A DNA stretch of 64,000 nt from Zea mays (Eukaryota; Streptophyta; Magnoliopsida; Poales; Poaceae). The notes under the pieces were generated by a model. That model did not search any database. It had not been told where the DNA came from and worked only from the letters and a program-made list of their open reading frames with translations. Positions 55,620-64,000 of this stretch are shown here, in pieces; position 1 is the first letter of the stretch, and each line of letters opens with the position of its first letter. Location: assembly GCF_902167145.1 (NCBI RefSeq), contig NC_050097.1, positions 143,245,982 to 143,309,981 on the forward strand. Direction: 5' to 3'. The translations under genes and the position numbers were made by a program.

Positions 55620-58600
55620 TGTAACACCCCTGGTGTTACTGTAACTAAAACTTGAGCATGGCATCATAAGCATTGGCATTGCATATGTTTGACACACCTA
55701 GAGTGCATTCACTAGGTAAAAATTTCAAACAAGTTGTATTGTTTTAATATTTTGCAAATAGGACCCTGGATAGGGAGCTTTAACCCTAAATAGGGATTAA
55801 AGGGGTAAAACTTAACCCAAGTTGAGAAAACCTAAAAGCTTTAGGGTAAAAGTCATAAATGACCCCAAAAATAAAGTTGAATCACATTTATACCCCTGGG
55901 ATACCAGAAACCCTAATTGGAACCCTGGAAAACCCTAAAACCAAACCCTAGGGGCTTATGTGCAAAATTAGTCCACTTTTGGGCTAAAGTGCAAAAACCA
56001 AGCTAAATAAGTATTTTAAGTCATTTGGTTCACAAATATGTGGACTTGAAAGCCAAACCCTAAGTTTTGGACTTAAATGCAAAATGGACCTCATTTGAGT
56101 TCTATACTAAGTCTGAAATTCAGTGTTGAAGGCTCCACTTTGGGGCTTTGTAACTTTCAAAGCATAGGGTTTTTTCCCTAGGTCACCACATCAAAGTTGA
56201 AGACCAATCATAGGAGAACAACTTTGTTTAAGGGTTCAAGCCATTATCCTATGAGAAATTTGGAGAAAAACCCAATCAAAGATGGACTGTCAGACTGCCT
56301 GAAGTCTGAAATACAGATTAACAGTGTTGTGACATGAACTTTGAGCTCGATTTTGATTTGGATCCAGTGACTTTTTGTGGGGGCACATTGTATTAAAGTC
56401 ATAGATAGATTATAGCTCTACACCTTTGCTGCAGAAAGTTGACATAGATTCCACATAAAGACTGGAGAAAATGAAGCTCTAAAATGCACTGTCAGGTTTA
56501 TCTGAACTGCACTTCGCCATTGTACAGTAGCTGAAACAGATAAGGTCGCCAGCAAACCCACCGTCGGTGGCTTTCCGCCGTGATTCATGTCGCCGGCGTC
56601 ACGATTCGCGCTCGGGTATGTGGATAACTTCGCGGCGTCAAAAGATCGTCACCGCCCATGACTTGGACACCACTCCGACTAGTCGTAGTCCATCTCTCCT
56701 GGCTCACCGCCCGCGGTAAAGTGCTCACCGCCGCCGTGCCCTCGCTGTTGGCCACCGCATGTCCCAATCGCGCCATCGCATTGCCGTGACCTCCTCTGAA
56801 CTCTCCGTGGCTCACCGGAGTTACTGCCACGGCGATAAACACGTGTTCACTGCACGCCGTTCTTCTTCACTTCCGACCGCCGTGCGTCTCCTCGAAATTC
56901 ACCGGCCACCGCCCTTGGAGCCTATAAATTGAGGGCGGGGATAGTTGCGCCATGTAATCGTGAAGCTGTAGCACCCACTCCCGTCTCCGATTAACTCCCA
57001 TAGCTAGAGAATTGCTCATTTCCCCCAACTTCGTTCTCCGCCACCGTGAAACGAGTCTCGCCGCGGCCAGCGCAAATCAGGTCCGATACTGTCGTCCTCA
57101 GTCTTGTTCTAACATTCTCATGTGCCCTTGATGCTCTCCAAACCATCCAATTGAACTAGACTGCCATGAATCGACGGGAATACATTCATCTGCCCGCAAG
57201 GTCCCTGGTCACTGCGGCCAGAGCAAACCTAGTAGCCATCCTTGCAATTGATTTGGGGGAAATGCTCGGGGTAGTACCGATTTCGTGTCTGCCGCTCGGA
57301 GAACCCAGCCGTTGCCCCGTTCGGCCGGTATAGGTGCTCGCCGGAGCACGGCCGCACGTGAACGGCGTCGGGGACCTAGCCGTGGGAAGAGATAGAAACC
57401 GGAGGGCCTTTTTGCGAAGTGTCAGCGACTCCTGAAAATAGTGCTTATGCTCATTTCAGATTAGCCAGAACACCGTGGACCTTTCTGCAAAGTCACCAGC
57501 GCGCGCGGGCGCGGGCGCCCTTTTCCTCTGATGTTGGGCCGTTTGAGCTAAAATTGGCCCAATACTGTTACACTTTTTCCTTTTTCTTTTTCAGTGGAGC
57601 TTTAAAAATATGTAGAAAATTACAGAAAAATCCTAAAAATATGAGACCAATTTTCATAGGCTTCTTATTTTCCATAGTATTTAATAAAAATAAGTTTGTG
57701 ACTTTTAGTGGAAATAAGAAATTTTAGGGTATTTAAAGTGGTTAAAAGTATTAGTTATGGATTTTTAGAAAACAAATGGTAATTCCAAAAATGCTCAAAA
57801 TTTTTATATGAGTTCCCCATAATATTTAGAAGCCTTGGGTAGGGTTTAAAATGATTTGGACCTTGTTTGATCACCGAAACCCAAAACCACCCCCCCTGCC
57901 CTATGAACTCCTTTACCGACTCCGGAAACCCTAAGTTCCCGGAATTCCGTGAAGGAAAGTTGTATTCAAGACATAGATAATAAGTTTATATTATCTTTGC
58001 ATCCTCATGAGCATCCCATGGCATCCATCCTTATACCTATGTATGGTTATGATTAGAATGTGAAGAAGAGATAGAAGTCACCGAAGACAGGACACCACCA
58101 CCTTCGGGTTCGCAAGCAGGCAACTGCTTCTACTTCGATATCTGTGGATCCGAACCCGAATCACCTGTAAACGAAGGCAAGCCCCGGTGCATTTGCCACC
58201 TTCCTTGATGTTTTTAAAATCTTTTTCACTTGATTGCTGCATTAGGTGATAGGAGTTGATTGATTAAACAATTCCTGCATTACCTTCCTTGAATTCGATT
58301 ACCTTCCTTGACCACCCGTTTTACAAAAGATTTTGATGCTTAGCCTTGCTTTAGAAAACAAAATGTTTTGTTTTTACAAAATATGATGTGGCAAAGGTGG
58401 GTGGGATGTTTTCGAAAATAAAACTTGATGGTGGATCCATCATGGCCATGATGGGTTCAACATCGGAAAAGATGTACCTCTGCCAGGTACCAAACTTTGG
58501 GTTTTGAAATGATTAAGCTGAGACCGGGCGGGTGGCTTGCACGAGAAAGGAGTCTCGGTGTAGTGTCTCCGTCTGAGTCGATTAAGGACCTTGTCGATGT

Positions 58601-59640
58601 AGGCCTGCTGACCGAGGACCCTTTAACTGGTCACATGCCTCGTCATGGGTAAGCCTTGCCTCGGGTAGACTAAGGCCAGAATAAGATAACACGAAATGGG
58701 CGTGGAGCGGTGGCGAGAGTAGCGTGTACCCTCCGTAGCAAGAGGCTGGACGGTGGTGTATCTGTGCTCTCAGTTTGCGTGAACCTGATCTGGTCTTAAG
58801 AACCCCGGTGGCGGGTTGACATATGCAAGGGTTAAGTGCTACATATGTCGTGTGATTGGAGATCCTCAGCTGAGTATAATCGATTCGGATCGCCGTACCT
58901 CCGCGGTTATGGAGACTTGGCCACTGACTTACACGTAGCATTCCACTAAAGACGATGGGTTTCTGTTGAGAAATTGGCTAGTGCAGGACCAGTGATTGAA
59001 CTAGGGTAGAAAGAACTCTAGTGACAGGTAACTCTACTTAACTTGACAAATAAAATTGGATTTTTAAGGATCCACTTTAGTAAGCCTTTATGCAAACCAG
59101 AGTCTTTGATTATTGAAAAGCCTTACCTTGACTCCCATATAACCAGCATACCCTTGAGAGTCTTTTCTTTAGTCGGGTAAGACTTGCTGAGTAATTCCAT
59201 ACTCAGGGTTTATCCCTTCGTTGTTTTTAGGTGAGGAAGTAGCAGACTTTTGCTGCTTCTGTGCCAAGGTGGTTCCAAAAGAAGAAAAACAAGACTGAAG
59301 TGCGGGAGGACTCGGTCCTCCACTTAGGATCTTTTGCTTATAACTTATCGGGAGGAGTCTGTGCCTCCCTTGGTTTGTATAATATTACTACTCTCCACTC
59401 ACTTTTAGTTCTGGTCTGTAATAAAATAACTCAAGCTTGCTTTCGAAATAAATGTAATCGCTTCCGCATTTCTTTATCTCCGATGTTCTGTAATGTCTGC
59501 AAGACGGGTGAAACGTTCCTGGTGAGGTAAGGAAAGATACCGAACTTGTCAAGTGACTTAGGAACATCTACAGGGTGTCTGATGTCTGCTAGACAAGGAC
59601 AACTGTAGGTGGGCCTAATTACTTGGGAGGTTCCGTCACA
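55620..59640 (+). repeat. Element E 3' LTR (4021 bp)
   Basis: Nearly identical to 46000-50019. TATA box 56923-56929. Ends GGTTCCGTCACA; TAGCC (right TSD copy) follows at 59641. Confidence 0.96.
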
Positions 59641-60161
59641 TAGCCGACCCCTAGCAAATGGGGCACGGACGTCCGCTCGGATTACCCGCCAGCAGCTCAC
59701 CGGAGACACCATATTCGGCGCCCACCGAGGGCAACATGGCGCTTTCCCCCCCTCCTCCTTGCGGAAAGGCGACGCAGGGGCGTATGTAAAGAAGCCGAGT
59801 CTGTCCTTGATCATCCTCTCGCCCTGTGCAGAGGCTCGGGGGCTGCTCTCGCATACCCGACTCCAGTCAAACTGTTGACAACGTCAACATACCAGCCCGA
59901 GAATTTGGGACCCGACCGTGCACCCGGGCTACGGCCAGCTCGCATGAGGGAACGACCAGACCAGCCAAGGCATTGCGCGAGGCATTAAGACCTCGGAGGA
60001 GTCAAACCACTCCTCCGAGGCCTCGGGGGCTACACCCGGCGGGTGCGCTCGCGCGCACCCACCGGAACAAAACGCAACTGAGAAAGGCTGGTCCCCTTGC
60101 AAAAAGTGCGGCAAAAGCCTCCAAGCGAGTGTTAACACTCCCTTCGAGGCTCGGGGGCTAC
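59641..60161 (+). repeat. Element H 3' internal end with stem-loops and repeated polypurine-like motifs
   Basis: Noncoding. AGGCTCGGGGGCTGC (59832-59846), GCCTCGGGGGCTAC (60020-60033) and AGGCTCGGGGGCTAC (60147-60161, abutting the LTR and so the working polypurine tract) repeat one motif. A perfect 12-bp stem (CCTCGGAGGAGT 59991-60002 with ACTCCTCCGAGG 60009-60020) precedes the second, and a 14-bp palindrome GAGTGTTAACACTC (60127-60140) precedes the third. Confidence 0.8.
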
Positions 60162-61892
60162 TGTTGGGGACCATAATTAGGGGTACCCTCAAGGCTCCTA
60201 ATTCTCAGCTGGTAACCCCCATCAGCATAAAGCTGCAAAGGCCTGATGGGTGCGATTAAGTCAGGGATCGGTCCATTCAAGGGACTCGATCACGCCTCGC
60301 CCGAGCCTAGCCTCGGACAAGGGCAGCCGACCCTGGAGGATCTCCGTCTCGCCCGAGGCCCCCCTCCAGCGACGAACACATTTTCGGCTCGCCCGAGGCC
60401 CTGTCTTCGCTAAGAAGCGACCCTGACCAAATCGTCGCGCCGACTGACCAAATCGTAGGAGCATTTAATGCAAAGGTGGCCTGACACCATTATCCTGACG
60501 CGCGCCCTTCAGTCGATAGAGCCGAAGTGACCGCAGTCACTTCGTCGCTCCACTGACCGACCTGACAGAAGGACAACGCCGCCTGCGCCGCACCGACTGC
60601 AGTGCCACCTAACAGAGTGAGGCTGACAGACAGTCAGGCCCGACCTCAGGCGCCATAGGAAGCTCCGCTCCGCCCAACCCAGGGCTCGGACTTGGGCTCA
60701 GCTTCTGAAGACGGCGAACTTCGCTCCGCCCGACCCAGGGCTCGGACTCGGGCTAAGCCCTGGAAGACGGCGAACTCTGCTCCGCCCGACCCAGGGCTCG
60801 GACTTGGGCTCAGTCCCTGAAGACGGCGAACTTCGCTCCGCCCGACCCAGGGCTCGGACTCGAGCTCAGCCCCGGAAGACGACGAACTCCGCTCCGCCCG
60901 ACCCAGGGCTCGGACTCGGGCTAAGCCCCGGAAGACGGCGAACTCCGCTCCACCCGACCCAGGGCTCGGACTCGGGCTAAGCCCCGGAAGATGACGAACT
61001 CCGCTCCGCCCGACCCAGGTCTCGGACTTAGGCTCAGCCCCAGAAGACGACGAACTCCGCTTCGCCCGACCCTAGGGCTCGGACTCAGCCCTGGCCTCAG
61101 CCGACGGTCTCCGCCTCGCCCGACCCAGGGGCTCGGACTCGACCACGGCCACGGAAGATAGACTCGACCTCGACCTCGGAGGAGCCTCCACATCGCCCAA
61201 CTTAGGGCGCGGGCCGGCCACGTCAACGGGAGGCGCCATCATTACCCTGCCCCAAGTTGACTCAGGCTACGGGGAACAAGACTGGCGTCCCATCTGGCTC
61301 GCTCCGCCAGATAGGCAATGATGGCGCCCCGCACGCTCCCTGACGACGGCAGCTCTCCGCCCCCTTACGGAAGCAAGAGAACGTCAGCAAGGACTCGACA
61401 GCCCCGACAGCTGTCCCTCCGCCAGGCTCCAGCACTCCTCCGACGGCCACGACATCACACGAACCGGGCGCCAAAACCTCTCCGGCCGCCACGATGGCGT
61501 GTACTCAGGGCGCTAGCTCTCCTCCGCTAGACACGTAGCACTCTGCTACACCTCCCATTGTACACCTGGATCCTCTCCTTACGCCTATAAAAGGAAGGAC
61601 CAGGGCCCTCTTAGAGAGGGTTGGCCGCGCAGGGACGAGGACGAGACAGGCGCTCGCTTCAAGCCGCTCGCTCCCTCTCCCGCGTGGACGCTTGTAATCC
61701 CCTACTGCAAGCGCACCCAACCTGGGCGCGGGACGAACACGAAGGCCGCGGGATTTCCACCTCTCTCACGCCCGTCTTCGGCCACCTTTCTCCCCCCTTC
61801 GCGCTCGGCCTCGCGCCGACCCATCTGGGCTGGGGCACGCGGCGACATTTCACTCATTGGCCCAGGGACCCCCCGATCTCGAAATGCCGACA
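60162..61892 (+). repeat. Element H 3' LTR (1731 bp)
   Basis: Starts TGTTGGGGACCATAATTAGG and ends GAAATGCCGACA. Seven good copies of the 56-bp unit (about 60670-61075) against ten in the 5' LTR. TATA box at 61586-61593. Right TSD ATATA at 61893-61897. Confidence 0.95.
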
Positions 61893-62200
61893 ATATATAT
61901 TAGTATATATCTGCTTGTTAACTGACTTAACTGAACTTTGCCATCTTTCAATATTTGTGATGTGCTTATTTGTCTATTATATTAAGTATATATATGCTTG
62001 TTTAGTTAAGTACATGCTTATTTGTGATGCTTATTAACTGAACTTTGCCATCTTTCAATATTAGTGATGTGCTTATTTGTCTATTATATTATGTATATAT
62101 CTGCTTGTTTAGTATATATTAGTATATATCTGCTTGTTAACTGACTTAACTGAATTTTTCAGTGGTGTGCTTAACTGAACTTTAACATGTTTTCCCATGT
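61893..62200. repeat. ~115-bp AT-rich tandem repeat interrupted by element H
   Basis: Units contain GCTTGTTAACTGACTTAACT, GAACTTTGCCATCTTTCAAT and GTGATGTGCTTATTTGTC. Copies begin near 34510 (left of H), 61909, 62024 and 62130. Element H therefore landed inside an existing local repeat. Confidence 0.8.
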
Positions 62201-62526
62201 TTTGCCATGTTTCTGCTTGTTTAATATAATGGATTATGCAACTAGCATAATCTGTCTATTATATTAAGTAGCTAGTTGTTCCTCTTTTCTTCTCCCCTCT
62301 TACCTTCATCTATTCCTATTTTCCTCTTCCCTTACAACAATCTTACCTTTTGTTCCTCTTTTCTTCTCTCCCTCTTTAGCCTCTTGTCTTGTTTAATTTA
62401 ATGGATTAATACATTATATTATGCAGTTACCTTCATAACTATCTTCTTTTTATACTATGCAGGTAGTTAATGCATTATATTATGCTGCTACCTCCATAAC
62501 TCTCTTCTTTTTATTCTGACCATTTT
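62201..62526. other. AT-rich noncoding DNA
   Basis: CT/TA-rich, with repeated TTAATGCATTATATTATGC-like phrases near 62400-62485. No gene seen. Confidence 0.6.
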
Positions 62527-62705
62527 TCAGTGATGAAATTATGTAAAGTCTGAGCTTAGGACCAGTTTTCAATGATGTTTTCTGTAAATTTGAGCAGACC
62601 ATAATTTTTCAGTGATGTTTTTTTTTTCAATCTGAGCAGACCACAATTTTTTAGTGATGTTTTTTGGTTCAATCTGAGCAGAGTACAATTTTTCTGTGAT
62701 GTTAC
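62527..62705. repeat. ~43-bp tandem repeat (about four copies)
   Basis: The unit is CAGTGATGTTTTTT then CAATCTGAGCAGACCACAAT TTTT. Copies begin near 62529, 62571, 62613 and 62655. A partial match recurs near 62755. Confidence 0.75.
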
Positions 62706-63556
62706 CAAGCCAGTTTGGAGGAACATCATTAGATGTAGCAACCCTGGCTTGTTTTTTTCAATCTGAGCATAGTACAATTTTTTTTCTCATTCAACAATTC
62801 CCTTATCTTATTTATTCAGATATGTTGGGTCCAAATCGTCATTTGCTGAAGTTGAGAGCATCGGTGTTGGTTGTTATATCTGAAATTGGTCACAAAATAG
62901 GGCCATGGAATTCAAAAGAATGCCTTGAAGTTAAAAACCATAGAATCATACAAATAGAACTAGCCATGTTCTACATAATAAAAAAATGATGATGAAAACC
63001 ATTTGTTTCATTCTCTAAAGCAACAGCTGACTTTCAAATTAACCAACTTATAAGTTATATAAATAACTAATCAAATGTTGCTCCATATATACCTGTAGTA
63101 ACATGCAAAACCTGGTGCGTGTCAGTCAGAACCATGTTAGCTTATCATTCAAGTAGGTTGTGAGGTTAGCATTAGAACACGCGTCTGCCAAATCACCATA
63201 AATCATGCCATCATATGTGAACTGTAACTGTTTAGTATACACTCTAATGTGACATACTTCCAAAGATTGATGGACTAACGTTAAAAGTGATACTCTTGCC
63301 TTGGTTGTTCGTAGCTAGCTTGGGAACCATGGGTATAGAAAAACAATTCAAAATATCTTGATATTTAATTTGAGCTATGCTCTTAACAATGCAATACACT
63401 ACAAAGTGCTTGTTTTTCAAACCAAATCAGCAACAAAGCACCAAGGATTCTCATGATTCATGAGCATGTCAGCTAATTCTGACAAAGCAACAAAAAATCA
63501 AGATCAATGGATCATCATGCATTTATTGTAACAAATAGAAGATAAAGCATTTTAAC
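62706..63556. other. No recognisable gene; intron-like sequence
   Basis: A plus-strand frame (62696-62989) shows no family resemblance. On the minus strand this would be intron or flank downstream of the exon at 63743-63557. I see no further exon with confidence. Confidence 0.45.
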
Positions 63557-63743
63557 CTTCACTAATCAGTGCAATTGTTTCATATTGGACTGTAGATTCA
63601 GGACCGTAGCACTTCTGATTCTCAACTTGGGTTTCCTGAGAGATATCTTTAACCTTTTCATGCAAAACGAATTTATCTTTTATCCATACACACTCTAGAA
63701 CTGTACATGCATCATTCATAGAGGGGTAGTACTCTCTGAAAGC
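63557..63743 (-). pseudogene. Exon-like block of an unrecognised minus-strand gene
   Basis: 187 bp between TTCTACAG (3' splice site, ending 63744) and GAAG/GTTAAAATG (5' splice site at 63556-63555). It is open in one frame: FREYYPSMNDACTVLECVWI, then KDKFVLHEKVKDISQETQVE and a tail ending ALISEG. It is not TE-like. The preceding intron (63903-63744, 160 bp, GT...AG, T-rich near the 3' end) is phase 0 on both sides. I do not recognise the protein. It is called a pseudogene only because the upstream block has an in-frame stop. Confidence 0.55.
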
Positions 63744-63903
63744 CTGTAGAATAAGAGAGAAAAAGAGACAAAATTATTAAGCAAAATCATTACATTTACT
63801 AGCAAGATAAGTTTGTGTGAAAAGTGAAAACATGGTCTCAGGAAATACGGCTTCTCCAAGATATACAAAATGACATCATTGCTAGTGTGGAAGTAAAATA
63901 CAC

Positions 63904-63993
63904 CTGCACTCCACAGATGCTAATCTTAACAGCCTACTTCCTTTCAGTAATATGAGTGACCTTATTGTATATAGACACGACATCAAGTAACAT
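63904..63993 (-). pseudogene. Upstream exon-like block of the same gene, with in-frame TAG
   Basis: 90 bp (30 codons) between TTCACAG (64000-63994) and GTGCAG/GTGTATTTT. In the frame that joins the next exon in phase it reads MLLDVVSIYNKVTHITERK, stop (TAG at 63936-63934), AVKISICGVQ. Clean splice sites and shared phase argue for a real gene; the stop argues for a decayed or captured fragment. The window ends here. Confidence 0.5.
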
Positions 63994-64000
63994 CTGTGAA

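Larger units (their letters stand above)
46000..59640 (+). mobile_element. Element E: young Tekay/Del-type chromovirus (13.6 kb) with 4.0 kb LTRs
   Basis: LTRs 46000-50019 and 55620-59640, each ~4.02 kb, TG...CA, with perfect TSD TAGCC. By hand about 45 differences in 4020 positions (roughly 1.1 %), so this is the youngest insertion here. Internal order: primer site, extra coiled-coil ORF, gag-protease, pol with C-terminal chromodomain, polypurine tract. Only one frameshift and one nonsense codon separate it from a complete coding set. Confidence 0.96.
34572..61892 (+). mobile_element. Element H: Huck-like Tat/RIRE2-type gypsy retrotransposon, split by element E
   Basis: LTRs at 34572-36469 and 60162-61892 are flanked by a perfect TSD ATATA (34567-34571, 61893-61897). 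Without nested E the element is about 13.7 kb. Order: LTR, TGGCGCGCC primer site, gag, protease, RT, a deleted RNase H/integrase remnant, a large antisense gene, a noncoding region with repeats, polypurine tract, LTR. The LTR sequence is recalled as maize Huck. Sense coding has many stops. Confidence 0.92.

Noticed and set aside
62696..62989. 97-codon plus-strand frame
   Set aside because: Starts in the 43-bp repeat and reads through AT-rich DNA; no family resemblance or splice support.

Overview
The window is intergenic plant DNA, almost certainly from Zea mays or a very close relative. It is nearly all long-terminal-repeat (LTR) retrotransposons nested inside one another, plus a LINE and a small DNA transposon. 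Three things support this. The LTR beginning TGTCGGGGACCATAATTAGG is, from memory, the maize Huck family. The copia element has the CACCGGAC/GTCCGGTG palindromes and repeated polypurine tracts of maize Sireviruses (Opie/Ji/Giepum type). The gypsy elements belong to plant-specific groups (Tat with a second RNase H, and chromoviruses). There is no sign of prokaryotic organisation, and I found no rRNA, tRNA or CRISPR. Family names rest on recognition, not on a search.

Layout. (A) 1-7482 is a plus-strand Sirevirus copia element that enters at the left edge inside its 5' LTR. It sits in the 5' LTR of (B) 7483-23095, a plus-strand gypsy element with 3.4 kb LTRs and a gag gene but no pol. B also carries (C) 10144-17986, a complete minus-strand Tat-type gypsy element flanked by the target-site duplication (TSD) ATCAC. 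B in turn sits inside a LINE-1-type retrotransposon (23096-31994). The LINE is also split by (D) 23187-28380, a Reina-like chromovirus with TSD GTGAC, and by a 153-bp hAT-like MITE (29956-30108). Next come 2.6 kb of low-copy-looking DNA (31995-34571), then (H) 34572-61892, a plus-strand Huck-like element with TSD ATATA. H is split by (E) 46000-59640, a chromovirus with 4.0 kb LTRs and TSD TAGCC. The right end (61893-64000) continues the DNA into which H inserted. It is AT-rich and locally repetitive, and ends with two minus-strand exon-like blocks of an unrecognised gene.

Relative ages from hand-compared LTR pairs: E is youngest (about 1 % different), A and D are near 2.6-2.7 %, and C is near 3.6 %. 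B must predate A and C, the LINE predates B and D, and H predates E. Most polyproteins are broken by stops, frameshifts or deletions. E is closest to intact, with one 1-nt frameshift and one nonsense codon visible.

How the parts work together: each LTR element carries its own promoter (a TATA box in each LTR), primer-binding site, gag/pol and polypurine tract. The most unusual content is accessory. C and H carry related antisense genes downstream of pol, and in C this gene has its own TATA box. E has an extra coiled-coil ORF between its 5' LTR and gag. H's LTRs contain a 56-bp tandem array whose copy number fully accounts for the length difference between its two LTRs.
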